A stretch of 43,434 nt of DNA. Source: Clostridiales bacterium. Its GTDB lineage: Bacteria > Bacillota > Clostridia > Oscillospirales > CAG-382. Location: contig DMMZ01000050.1 in NCBI GenBank assembly GCA_003452915.1, forward strand, positions 1 through 43,434. Direction: 5' to 3'. Numbering within the stretch: position 1 is the first letter of the stretch; each line of letters starts with the position of its first letter. A program made the translations under genes and the position numbers. This document shows, piece by piece, positions 32,459 to 41,083 of this stretch. The notes beneath the pieces are model-generated. The model was not told where the DNA came from. It made no database searches and worked only from the letters and a program-made list of their open reading frames with translations.

Positions 32459-32806
32459 TTGAATAAAATTAAAAAGAGATTTAATATTCGCGGTTATACC
32501 TTGGTTGAATCTATCGTAGGTGGAACAATCATAGCAATTTGTTCAATTATACTTATATCGGGTTTTATAACATCACAAAACCTTATCGTTAAGGGAAACG
32601 AAATAAAAAACAAGGGACAAGTAGCTTCGTCTTTAATTGAAGGTGCAACCTCAACAGATTACAATATTGAAAAAATAAACATCCCTAACGGTGTACTTTC
32701 CTATAAGATAGGTTCAGACCACTATGAGATAAACGGAAGTTTTACGTATGCGTATGATGACACATCCAGTATAGGTTTTACAGTTTTTGAACCTGATATA
32801 GAATAA
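32459..32806 (+). CDS. minor type IV prepilin
   Basis: A 115-residue prepilin. Leader MNKIKKRFNIRG, cleavage before YTLVESIVGGTIIAICSIIL with Glu at position 5. The short C-terminal domain is unassigned. Start is TTG 32459, placed 8 bases after GGAAAGGAATGG, which is the conserved end of structured RNA copy B. The reading frame stays open upstream through the RNA element to 32270, but that part has no pilin character. Confidence 0.82.
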   Translation: MNKIKKRFNIRGYTLVESIVGGTIIAICSIILISGFITSQNLIVKGNEIKNKGQVASSLIEGATSTDYNIEKINIPNGVLSYKIGSDHYEINGSFTYAYDDTSSIGFTVFEPDIE

Positions 32807-32822
32807 TATTAAGGGGGGTACA

Positions 32823-33275
32823 GTGTTGAAATTGAATAACAAGGGCGTTACTTTAATTGAAATCGTTGTAGCCCTTGCGATATCGGTTATTATTTTAGCG
32901 ACTGCCGCAGGAATCCTGTTGACCTCATATAATTTTTTTAAAAACATAGCACAATCGAATGAAGATAAATTAATCGGGGATACAATTTACACATTGGTGT
33001 CTGATAAAATTACTTTAGCAAATGAAGTGGAAATTATTAATGAGCAAAACCTTATACTAGACAACGAAAATACAATTGAAGTTAATGACGGTAAATTGTT
33101 TTATAATGGAGAAGACATATTTGGGGGAAATTTTAATAACGGGCAAAGTGTTTCTATGAACATAACACAGTACAGTTCCAATAGTGTCAGCGTTTATGTT
33201 TATGTATGGCAGGATGGTAGACAGACCTATAATACAGGCTCGGTTATTAAACTTTTAAATTATGAATTTTCTTAA
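32823..33275 (+). CDS. minor type IV prepilin
   Basis: A 150-residue prepilin. Leader MLKLNNKG, cleavage before VTLIEIVVALAISVIILATA with Glu at position 5, followed by a mostly beta C-terminal domain ending IKLLNYEFS. The GTG at 32823 and the TTG at 32826 share the strong AAGGGGGG site; the second has the better spacing. It lies 16 bases after the other minor prepilin and 55 before pilB. Confidence 0.85.
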   Translation: MLKLNNKGVTLIEIVVALAISVIILATAAGILLTSYNFFKNIAQSNEDKLIGDTIYTLVSDKITLANEVEIINEQNLILDNENTIEVNDGKLFYNGEDIFGGNFNNGQSVSMNITQYSSNSVSVYVYVWQDGRQTYNTGSVIKLLNYEFS

Positions 33276-33330
33276 TAGTCCCATTACCGAATATAGGAAA
33301 AAATGTTAAAAATTCGAAGGATGAAATAAA

Positions 33331-35004
33331 GTGAAAAATATACCTATCGGAGAAGTGTTACGAGAGCTTGGTTATATTTCGGAGCAGCAAATACAGCAGG
33401 CATTAAATATACAAGCACAGAACAGTGACAAAAGACTTGGTTCAATTATAATTGAACTTGGCTTTATAACCGAGCAGCAAATGCTGGAGGCTCTTGGTCA
33501 AAGATTAAATTTGCCTTTAATCAATATGGAAACCTACAGCATCAATATCAATTCCGTAATGAAGATACCAAAGCACCTTGCTGTAAAATATAAGCTTATT
33601 GCAATAGCTGAAAAAGACGGAAGCCTTATAGTAGCTGTAAATGATCCCTTGGATTTTTATGCTATTGAGGATATCCGCCAAGTTACAAATTTACCTGTTG
33701 AAATTAGGCTCTCGAAAAAAAGCTCGATTGAAAAAGCCATTGAATATTATTATTCCGAATCGGAAGCAAAACTAGCAGTGCGAAAGGTACAATCTGATAT
33801 TGCTACTAATGTAGTTATTTCAGACGATGTAAGTTCGACTGATGAGGATATTGACGCCCCTGTTGTAAAACTGCTTAATTCCTTACTTTTAAGAGGATAT
33901 CATACAAATGTAAGCGATATTCATATAGAAATATTCGAAAATAAAACCATTGTACGCAACAGAGTTGATGGCATGATTCTTGATTATGCAGCTCTTTCAC
34001 CCAGACTGCACTCATCGTTAATCGCCAGAATCAAAATCATGGCAAACATGGATATTGCAGAAAAACGATTACCTCAGGACGGGCATTTCAAAACAGTAAT
34101 AGAGGATACATTGATTAATGTTCGTGTATCTGTTATTCCCACCGTTTATGGTGAAAAAGCGGTTATAAGGTTTTTATATACAAATTCATCAATCAATAAT
34201 GCGGGAACGTTCGGAATGTCCCTGGAAAATTATAAAAAACTAGAGAAATTACTTAGAAATCCGCACGGTATTATATACCTGACAGGTCCAACCGGCAGTG
34301 GTAAAACAACGACTCTATACATGGTACTTGAGAAGCTTCTCGAAAAGAATGCGAATATTTCGACCATAGAAGACCCTGTCGAACGTAATATTGAACGCAT
34401 AAATCAAATGCAGGTAAACAACGTTTCCGGCTTGACCTTTGGTATAGGCCTGAGAGCTTTGCTCAGACAGGACCCGGATATTATCATGGTAGGCGAGACT
34501 CGTGATGGCGAAACCGCATCAATATCTGTTCGTGCCGCTATAACAGGACATCTTGTTTTGTCTACCCTGCATACAAACGATGCGATTTCTACGATTGTAC
34601 GTCTTGCCGACATGGGCGTGCCTCAGTATTTGATAGCCAGCTCTCTTGTTGGTGTTGTGGCACAGCGTTTGGTGCGTAAAATTTGTCCAAACTGTAAAGT
34701 TGAATATGAACCAGACATGACAGAAAAGGAATTTTTAGGTGAGGATATAGATAAAGTTCATAAAGGCAGCGGTTGTGAATACTGCAATAAAACAGGCTAT
34801 AAAGGCAGAGTTGCGATTCATGAAATTGTTGAAATAGATAAAAACATCAGAAGAATGATTACACAAAACGAGTCAATAGATAAAATTTATGATTACACAG
34901 TAAATGAACAGGGAGTACAAACTCTTAGGGACTGTGTATTGCAATTAGTAAAGGATGGCATCACAACAACTGAAGAGATGGCAAAGATAGCATATAGCTA
35001 TTAA
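33331..35004 (+). CDS. pilB: type IV pilus assembly ATPase with MshEN-type N-terminus
   Basis: A 557-residue PilB/GspE ATPase that powers pilus extension. The N-terminal domain RLGSIIIELGFITEQQMLEAL matches the MshEN pattern that binds cyclic di-GMP in some relatives. The core has Walker A GPTGSGKTTT (from Gly319), Asp box and Walker B LLRQDPDIIMVGETRDGETA, His box GHLVLSTLHTN, and the zinc site CPNC...CEYC. No PilT-type retraction ATPase is encoded in the window. Start is GTG 33331, 9 bases after AAGGA. Confidence 0.94.
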   Translation: MKNIPIGEVLRELGYISEQQIQQALNIQAQNSDKRLGSIIIELGFITEQQMLEALGQRLNLPLINMETYSININSVMKIPKHLAVKYKLIAIAEKDGSLIVAVNDPLDFYAIEDIRQVTNLPVEIRLSKKSSIEKAIEYYYSESEAKLAVRKVQSDIATNVVISDDVSSTDEDIDAPVVKLLNSLLLRGYHTNVSDIHIEIFENKTIVRNRVDGMILDYAALSPRLHSSLIARIKIMANMDIAEKRLPQDGHFKTVIEDTLINVRVSVIPTVYGEKAVIRFLYTNSSINNAGTFGMSLENYKKLEKLLRNPHGIIYLTGPTGSGKTTTLYMVLEKLLEKNANISTIEDPVERNIERINQMQVNNVSGLTFGIGLRALLRQDPDIIMVGETRDGETASISVRAAITGHLVLSTLHTNDAISTIVRLADMGVPQYLIASSLVGVVAQRLVRKICPNCKVEYEPDMTEKEFLGEDIDKVHKGSGCEYCNKTGYKGRVAIHEIVEIDKNIRRMITQNESIDKIYDYTVNEQGVQTLRDCVLQLVKDGITTTEEMAKIAYSY

Positions 35005-35019
35005 AGATAGGGTGTTTTT

Positions 35020-36933
35020 TTGGAAAATTATTTTGAACTTCATAATGACGGTATAAAATGGGATGTAAAAAAAGGACAAATTCATAAAGACAATATAGAA
35101 ATGTCTTGTTTCGGTGCCGGATACATCGTTGCATATGGTGTAGATAATAACGGTATTTTATTTTTATCGCGGTATTGTATATATCCCACGCTTCGTACGA
35201 TCCCAAACAATACCCATGCTTCTTATCAGCTTGATATTTCTCCAGAAAAAATACCACAGATTTTCATAAACGATGTTTTAGTAGACGAAAGGGCTGTTAC
35301 TTTTGAAATAAACGGCTTATTAAGGGCTTTTTCTATTACTGAACAAGGAATCGAAATAGAACATATCTTCTATCCGTCCTTAAGTGATCGGTGTAATATA
35401 GAATGTGTTTCCATAAAAAACCCGACTAATACTATAATCGAGCTTGAAATTAAACAGGATAACACAGTTATACATTCTTATGACAGAGGAACAAAAGGCG
35501 TTTATATCACAGAGGTTTCTCATGACGCAAAGAAAAGTATTACATTAAATAAAGACGAAGTTTATGCCTTTTATATTTATTACACCGCAAGGATTGCAAA
35601 CGAAAAGCTTGTCCTTCCAAGCGGTAAAAATGAATTGGATAATCGAAAAAACAGAATTAAACAACTTACCTCCCCTTTAACTTTGGATACAGGCAACGCT
35701 GTGATAGATACAATGTTTTCTTTTGCAAAAATTCGTGCAGGTGAGAGTATTTTTAAGACACAATCGGGTTTGCTTCATTCCCCAGGTGGCGAGAGTTATT
35801 ATGCTGCAGTTTGGTGCAATGATGAGATTGAATATGCAGGTCCGTGGTTTTCGATAACAGGGGATAGTTATTCGTTAGAAGCCAGCATGAATGCTTATAA
35901 ACTTTATATTCCTTTTATGTCGGATACCTACACTCGCATTCCGTCTTCAATAATTTCAGAAGGACATGACATATGGGAGGGTGCAGGGGACAGGGGCGAT
36001 GCAGCTATGTATTTATACGGTGCGTCAATGTTTGTGCTTTGCTCGGGTAACAGAGAATATGCCAAAGAACTATGGGAAGCAATTAAATGGTGTGCGGAAT
36101 ACTGCGAGCGAAAAAAATCGCCCGAGGGCGTGATTATGTCGGACAGTGACGAGCTTGAGGGGCGTTTTCCGACTGACCGAAAGGCAAATTTAAGCACTTC
36201 TTCTCTTTGTTTTGGCGGATTAAAATTAGCTGCTATCCTTGCAAAGGAAATGGGCGAAGATGAGTTAAGTAAACAATATATAAAACGAGCTTTGGGTTTA
36301 GAAACATCTATAGAAGAATATTTTGGAGCAACTTTACACGGCTTTGAAACATATCGTTATTCAAAAGGCTTTGATACCTTGCGTTCCTGGATTTGTCTGC
36401 CTGTTTGCATGGGAATTAATACAAGACTGGAAGGCACTTTAAAAGCTATGCTTTCTAATTATCTTTGGACAGACGACGGAATGCTTACCTGTGAAATCGG
36501 GGAAGAAAACACGTCAAGCACAATATGGGACCGTTCTACCCTTTACGCTTTCCGCAGTGCATTCTTTACAGACAAAGGCAACGAAATCTGGGATGCGTTT
36601 GAGAGTTATTGCGAAAAGAGACTGCTTGGCGACCGAGTTCCTTACGCTGTGGAAGCATATCCCGAGGGTGACAAACGTCATCTGAGCGCAGAAAGTGCAT
36701 TGTTTTGCAGAATAATTACTGAGGGAATCCTTGGAATAACACCCGAAGGTTTCAATAAATTCTCCTTTTTCCCGAGGTTGCCTAAGAAGCTGGATCACCT
36801 GTATTTGTATGGTATTAACGCTTTCGGAGGTGTGTTTGATATTTTAATCAAAAAAGATTCTTATAAGGTGATAAGCAATTCGAAAGTGATAAGCAGCGGT
36901 GAAAATGGCGAGAGAATTATTATAACAATATAA
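35020..36933 (+). CDS. six-hairpin glycosidase-like protein
   Basis: A 637-residue cytoplasmic protein (no signal peptide). Residues 1-220 form a beta-sandwich; residues about 225-590 look like an (alpha/alpha)6 barrel of the six-hairpin glycosidase superfamily, with LHSPGGESYYAAVWCNDEIE, GHDIWEGAGDRGDAAMYLYG, STIWDRSTLYAF and ESALFCRIITEGILGI; a short beta domain closes the chain (FGGVFDILIKKD). The acidic residues in CNDE and WEGAGDRGD are candidates for catalysis. It resembles GH65/GH78/GH15-type barrels without matching one clearly, so the substrate is not assigned. TTG start behind AAAGATAGGGTG, 15 bases after pilB; it may be transcribed with the pilus operon and ends at a strong terminator. 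Confidence 0.75.
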   Translation: MENYFELHNDGIKWDVKKGQIHKDNIEMSCFGAGYIVAYGVDNNGILFLSRYCIYPTLRTIPNNTHASYQLDISPEKIPQIFINDVLVDERAVTFEINGLLRAFSITEQGIEIEHIFYPSLSDRCNIECVSIKNPTNTIIELEIKQDNTVIHSYDRGTKGVYITEVSHDAKKSITLNKDEVYAFYIYYTARIANEKLVLPSGKNELDNRKNRIKQLTSPLTLDTGNAVIDTMFSFAKIRAGESIFKTQSGLLHSPGGESYYAAVWCNDEIEYAGPWFSITGDSYSLEASMNAYKLYIPFMSDTYTRIPSSIISEGHDIWEGAGDRGDAAMYLYGASMFVLCSGNREYAKELWEAIKWCAEYCERKKSPEGVIMSDSDELEGRFPTDRKANLSTSSLCFGGLKLAAILAKEMGEDELSKQYIKRALGLETSIEEYFGATLHGFETYRYSKGFDTLRSWICLPVCMGINTRLEGTLKAMLSNYLWTDDGMLTCEIGEENTSSTIWDRSTLYAFRSAFFTDKGNEIWDAFESYCEKRLLGDRVPYAVEAYPEGDKRHLSAESALFCRIITEGILGITPEGFNKFSFFPRLPKKLDHLYLYGINAFGGVFDILIKKDSYKVISNSKVISSGENGERIIITI

Positions 36934-36941
36934 TATATATT

Positions 36942-36973
36942 AGTCCACGTTATAAAAAGACGAGGACTTTTTT
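36942..36973 (+). terminator. intrinsic terminator of the pilus-glycosidase transcript
   Basis: AGTCCACG (36942-36949) pairs with CGAGGACT (36961-36968) with one A-A mismatch, loop of 11, followed by six T residues. It lies 8 bases after the stop codon. Confidence 0.82.
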
Positions 36974-37070
36974 AGTGCAAATATTTATCAAGGATGCTTG
37001 ACACACTTAACTATAAAATGACAAGAAGAAAAATTATACTGAAAATAAATGTTGATTATGCGTTGATTAT

Positions 37071-39164
37071 ATGGTAATATTTATTATGAATAATTATATA
37101 AAGCGAGAGGTGAGCATAATTAAAAATTATTTATTTGTTAAAAAGTTTATAGCAAAGGTCTTGTTATTTACTTTTCTAACCTTATATCTGTTTCCGATTC
37201 TGTCGCTAAATTCTTTTGCCGAAGGGGAAGTATTACCTTTTACCCTTGATGAAAATAATACCGACTCACAGGGAATTGCTTATACTCTGGATGAGAAAGA
37301 ATTAACAGCGATGGTTAGCGGACCGTTTAATGGAAATGATTTTATACTCCAAACGATTATTTTACCGGATAAGGTAGTTAAGGGTGTAATTACATATACC
37401 GTTACAAGCATCGAAGAATCCGCTTTTAACAACCTGGAGGTTATAACAAGTGTTACAATAAGTAACAGTATTATAAATATAGGTAACAATGCGTTCGACG
37501 GTTGTGAGGGTTTGACAAATTTAATTATTCCTGAGAGTGTAAAAACAATAGGAAAACATGCGTTTGCATATTGTGAAGGCTTGACAAGCATAAATATCTC
37601 TGATAATGTTGAAGAGATTGGCGAAGGTGCGTTTTCATTATGTATCGGGCTTACAAACTTTACAGTCGGAAGTAATAACATTTATTATTCAAGTGATATT
37701 AACGGTGTTTTATATAACAAATCAGGGACTGTGCTTATACAATATCCAGTCGGAAAAACAGCAACTGTATACACAGTTCCTCAAGGAGTAAAAAGCATTG
37801 GTAATTCTGCTTTTTCCAGGTGTGCAGGCTTAACAAGTATAAACTTCTCTACAAGCGTAACCGATATAGGCAACTCATCTTTTTATAATTGTAATGGATT
37901 AACAAGCGTTGTGTTTCCTACAGGATTAAAGAATATTGAGGAAAGTGCTTTCGAGAAATGCTCAGGTCTTATTAATATAACAATTCCCACAGGTGCGGTA
38001 AGCATAGGAAAGAATGCCTTTAAAGACTGCACGGCTTTAACTAACATATCAATACCCGATAGTATAACAAGCATAGGCAGATACGCATTTGATAACACAG
38101 CTTGGTATACAAATCAGGCTGACGGCGTTGTTTATATCGGTAAGGTTGCATATATATATAAAGGATCAATGCCTGCCGATACCGAAATGACACTGAGAAC
38201 AGGAATAAAGGGTATTGCAGATTATGCTTTTTACAGCTGTGAGGATTTGATCACCTTTACCGTGCCGTCAAGTGTTGTAAACATTGGTTACGGAGTATTT
38301 TTCTATTGCGAGAGTCTTACGAAAATTGTAGTAGAAGCAAAAAACATATTTTATGCAAGTGACAATAATGGTATTTTATATAACAAAGCTAAAACAACCC
38401 TGATTCAATATCCTCTTGGAAATAACAGAGCGCATTTAATAATCCCATCAAGTGTAAATATTATCGGGGAAAGAGCGTTTTATTATTGTTCATACCTTTC
38501 AAAAATAACCTTTTCAAATAGCGTTGCTGAAATAGGTGAAAGTGCATTTGAAGGCTGTGTAAACTTTACAAGTATTGCTCTTCCAAATAACTTGAAAAAT
38601 ATAGGAGAATACGCCTTTTACTATTGCACATCCTTAAATGAGGTATCAATACCCAAGAGTGTTACGATGATTGGTAGCGATGCATTTCATAAATGTGAGA
38701 ATATAGTACTCTATGTTTATGAAGGCTCGATTGCACACGAATATGCGGTATCGGCATTACACTCTTATCAATTTTTAATAGACTATATTATTACCTTATC
38801 GGACGGATATGCAACTGGAATTGAAGATTTACAGACAGCAGATGATATAAAAATAAAATTAAAAACCGCAACCATAAAAAGTCCTTTGGGTGTGCTAATC
38901 ACCGGTGATACACTTGTAGGAACAGGAGCTATAATAAATTATAACGGGAGCAATTATACCGTTGTTATAAAAGGAGAAATAAATGGAGACGGAAAAGTTA
39001 ATTCGGTTGATTACCTGTTGGTTAAAAGAGCATACCTTGGAACATATAAGTTATCTTCAGTTAAATTAAAAGCTGCTTGTATGGAAAATACCACACTTCC
39101 AACTTCAAAAGATTATTTAAAAATAAAACGTCATTTTCTTGGTACATATAGTATATATGAATAG
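37071..39164 (+). CDS. secreted LRR_5 (BspA-like) protein with dockerin-like end
   Basis: A surface protein of up to 697 residues with a signal sequence ending near SLNSFAEG, about 18 BspA-type leucine-rich repeats of about 23 residues (pattern I(G/E)..AF..C..L..I.IP.S), and a C-terminal dockerin-type module. The first calcium loop is intact (NGDGKVNSVDYLLVKRAYLG); the second (TSKDYLKIKRHFLG) has lost its leading Asp/Asn residues. Two larger blocks around IYYSSDINGVLYNK and IFYASDNNGILYNK are an internal duplication. The start is uncertain: ATGs at 37071 and 37086 lack ribosome sites, while AGAGGTGAGC is ideally placed for ATT 37119 (IKNYLFVKKF). Role: adhesion or binding at the cell surface. 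Confidence 0.82.
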   Translation: MVIFIMNNYIKREVSIIKNYLFVKKFIAKVLLFTFLTLYLFPILSLNSFAEGEVLPFTLDENNTDSQGIAYTLDEKELTAMVSGPFNGNDFILQTIILPDKVVKGVITYTVTSIEESAFNNLEVITSVTISNSIINIGNNAFDGCEGLTNLIIPESVKTIGKHAFAYCEGLTSINISDNVEEIGEGAFSLCIGLTNFTVGSNNIYYSSDINGVLYNKSGTVLIQYPVGKTATVYTVPQGVKSIGNSAFSRCAGLTSINFSTSVTDIGNSSFYNCNGLTSVVFPTGLKNIEESAFEKCSGLINITIPTGAVSIGKNAFKDCTALTNISIPDSITSIGRYAFDNTAWYTNQADGVVYIGKVAYIYKGSMPADTEMTLRTGIKGIADYAFYSCEDLITFTVPSSVVNIGYGVFFYCESLTKIVVEAKNIFYASDNNGILYNKAKTTLIQYPLGNNRAHLIIPSSVNIIGERAFYYCSYLSKITFSNSVAEIGESAFEGCVNFTSIALPNNLKNIGEYAFYYCTSLNEVSIPKSVTMIGSDAFHKCENIVLYVYEGSIAHEYAVSALHSYQFLIDYIITLSDGYATGIEDLQTADDIKIKLKTATIKSPLGVLITGDTLVGTGAIINYNGSNYTVVIKGEINGDGKVNSVDYLLVKRAYLGTYKLSSVKLKAACMENTTLPTSKDYLKIKRHFLGTYSIYE

Positions 39165-39190
39165 AAAAATAAATTATAATTGAAAAAGAA

Positions 39191-39236
39191 GGACTATTAT
39201 AATAGTATTTACATACTACTATAATATTCCTTTAAT
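39191..39236 (+). terminator. long AT-rich hairpin after the LRR gene
   Basis: The 17-base arms 39191-39207 (GGACTATTATAATAGTA) and 39214-39230 (TACTACTATAATATTCC) match at 15 of 17 positions around loop TTTACA, followed by TTTAATTAATTT. It most likely ends the LRR transcript. Confidence 0.65.
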
Positions 39237-39253
39237 TAATTTGAGAGGTGCAT

Positions 39254-39407
39254 TTGAAAAACACAAAATCTATTATTAGTATTTATTATATTGATTTCTT
39301 TTTCGTCTTGCATCAGAGCAAGAGTGGTGGTCTTAAATTAAAAGGTTGGAGAAATTCAAGTAACCTTAATAGGTAATGAAATAAAAGTGAAGTCGGAATT
39401 TAACTAG
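39254..39407 (+). pseudogene. decayed small lipoprotein gene
   Basis: Behind a GAGAGGTG site, TTG 39254 opens KNTKS; the next frame then reads LLLVFIILISFSSC, a clear lipobox, and the remaining sequence in another frame gives EIQVTLIGNEIKVKSEFN before a TAG at 39405-39407. At least two single-base shifts are needed to join these parts, so the gene is broken. The start is in the 313-base stretch between the LRR gene and capA. Confidence 0.6.
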
Positions 39408-39429
39408 CCCTCAATTCTCTTCATAACAA

Positions 39430-39466
39430 CACACCTCCGATGCAGATACTTTACATTGGGGGTGTG
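39430..39466 (-). terminator. hairpin downstream of capA
   Basis: CACACCTCC (39430-39438) pairs with GGGGGTGTG (39458-39466) with one G-T pair and a 19-base loop, 11 bases beyond the capA stop on the minus strand. The following tract (TTGTTATG) has few T residues, so it is a modest terminator. Confidence 0.5.
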
Positions 39467-39477
39467 ACAATTAATAT

Positions 39478-40830
39478 TTATTGGTAATATTCAGAAAGGA
39501 ATTCGGCTGGGATAATTTCCTTTACTGTATTGATTAAATTCTGTTTGGAAAACTTTCCGCCCACCAAAGTATATCTATGTGAGAGATCCCATCTGTTTAC
39601 ATCATGTAATGCTGCAAGCTCATCGGTATAATTCTCAAGATGATAAATCGTAAAATTTCTATATCCCGTATCGTGTGAATTATAACCTTTACCTGGTTTT
39701 GTGTAATGAGTTACAATTGGTTTAAAAATTACGTTATCGATATAAATCTTTGCGGTTTCGGCGTCCTTAATTATATCAAAGCCAAGCATTCCGCCCAGGA
39801 GATTAAAGCCATCCTGCATACCGGAAACAAAGTTGCCCATTGAATATATAAGAAGGGTTTTATGTCCTTCGTTATTTTCAACCCATTTCATCGGTTGAAT
39901 AACATGAGGATGCATACCCAGAATGACATCGACTCCTAAATCTACAAGTAATTGTGCATAAGATTGCTGGTAGCTATTTGGTGTATAAGTATCTTCGTTT
40001 CCCCAATGTGCGGAAACAATAACAAGATTAGCCTGTTCTTTTGCCAAAGCTACCTGCTTTTTAATTAAATTCTCATTGAAATAAGGAATATATGTCGATG
40101 CACCTGATTGAAGAGCAAGTCCGTTTGTGCCATAAGTGTAAGCTAAAAATGCTATTTTTATGCCTTCCTTTTCGACAATAACAATGTTGTCGGTTGCTGC
40201 TTCGTCCTCGTAATAACCGATTACATCCACACCCTTATCGGAAAAGAATTTGTGACAATTTATAAGAAATTTATCACTGTATGAATCCAGCATATGGTTA
40301 TGAGCAAGATTATAAACGTCAAAACCAAGGTTATATAGAGTATCACCAGCTGCTTTAGGTGTATTAAATGTAGGGAAGCCTGCTATTGGATTTTCATCAC
40401 CGCCAATCATTGTTTCTACATTAATATATGAAAGGTCTGCTGTTGAAATCTCATCCGCAACAAACTGATATATCTGATAAAAATCATATTCGGCGGTTGC
40501 GGGATTTGAATAGTCCGGTGTTGTTCCGTTTTTAGCCGCTGCACGAGCAATTGCGTCATTATAAACAGAGGGATGAATAATATTGTCAGGACAAGCTAAA
40601 AAGCTAACAACTGTATCCTCCGGGACACTCTGGGAAGAAGTGTTGGAATTATTGCCTATGCTATTTGTGTCTTCCGATGAATTATCACTAATAGCTTCAG
40701 AAGCAGACTCTGATAAATCGGATGAATTATTTTCCGGCCTAGAAGTTATATATTGCATTATAAAAATCATCGCAGCTAAAACCGCAATAACAAAGATAAA
40801 TGTCAAGATCGTTGATAGACATTTTTTCAT
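39478..40830 (-). CDS. CapA family protein (poly-gamma-glutamate synthesis type)
   Basis: A 450-residue membrane-anchored protein: N-terminal helix (about 8-28), a Ser/Asn/Glu-rich linker to about residue 72, then a calcineurin-like CapA domain. Family motifs seen: YINVET, YNLAHNHMLD, VIVSAHWGNE and VILGMHPHVIQPMKWV. The first motif, normally GD(I/L/V), reads CPDNIIHP here, so one metal ligand may be changed. CapA proteins work at the cell surface in poly-gamma-glutamate or related polymer handling, but most Clostridia members are not linked to a capBC operon, and none is seen here. It has its own promoter. Confidence 0.87.
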   Translation of the reverse strand: MKKCLSTILTFIFVIAVLAAMIFIMQYITSRPENNSSDLSESASEAISDNSSEDTNSIGNNSNTSSQSVPEDTVVSFLACPDNIIHPSVYNDAIARAAAKNGTTPDYSNPATAEYDFYQIYQFVADEISTADLSYINVETMIGGDENPIAGFPTFNTPKAAGDTLYNLGFDVYNLAHNHMLDSYSDKFLINCHKFFSDKGVDVIGYYEDEAATDNIVIVEKEGIKIAFLAYTYGTNGLALQSGASTYIPYFNENLIKKQVALAKEQANLVIVSAHWGNEDTYTPNSYQQSYAQLLVDLGVDVILGMHPHVIQPMKWVENNEGHKTLLIYSMGNFVSGMQDGFNLLGGMLGFDIIKDAETAKIYIDNVIFKPIVTHYTKPGKGYNSHDTGYRNFTIYHLENYTDELAALHDVNRWDLSHRYTLVGGKFSKQNLINTVKEIIPAEFLSEYYQ

Positions 40831-40869
40831 AAACTGTTCCTTTTCACTTGTCTAATTTTCTTATAATGT

Positions 40870-40898
40870 ATATTAACATCCATTGAAAAATTTGTCAA
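40870..40898 (-). promoter_or_regulatory. sigma-A promoter of capA-like gene
   Basis: TTGACA (40893-40898) and TAATAT (40870-40875) on the minus strand with a 17-base spacer, about 40 bases before the ATG at 40830. Confidence 0.78.
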
Positions 40899-41083
40899 CC
40901 AACATTATATAAATTATAGCGTGCTACCTATATCAATAAAACTTCTTTATTATAAAATAAAATTTTCCAAATAATACATTTTCTATTTGGAAAAAACTAA
41001 ATATCTTTCTTTTTTTAAAACTACATATAATATAATTACGGTAATAAACCGAAAATATATAAAATATAAGGAAGATAAATAAA

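Noticed and set aside
37010..37050. TTGACA near 37000 with TATAAAAT as promoter of the LRR gene
   Set aside because: Spacing is only about 8 bases, too short for sigma-A.
37071..39164. CRISPR-like or tandem DNA repeat
   Set aside because: The periodicity is that of leucine-rich repeat codons, with variable DNA sequence and no spacers.
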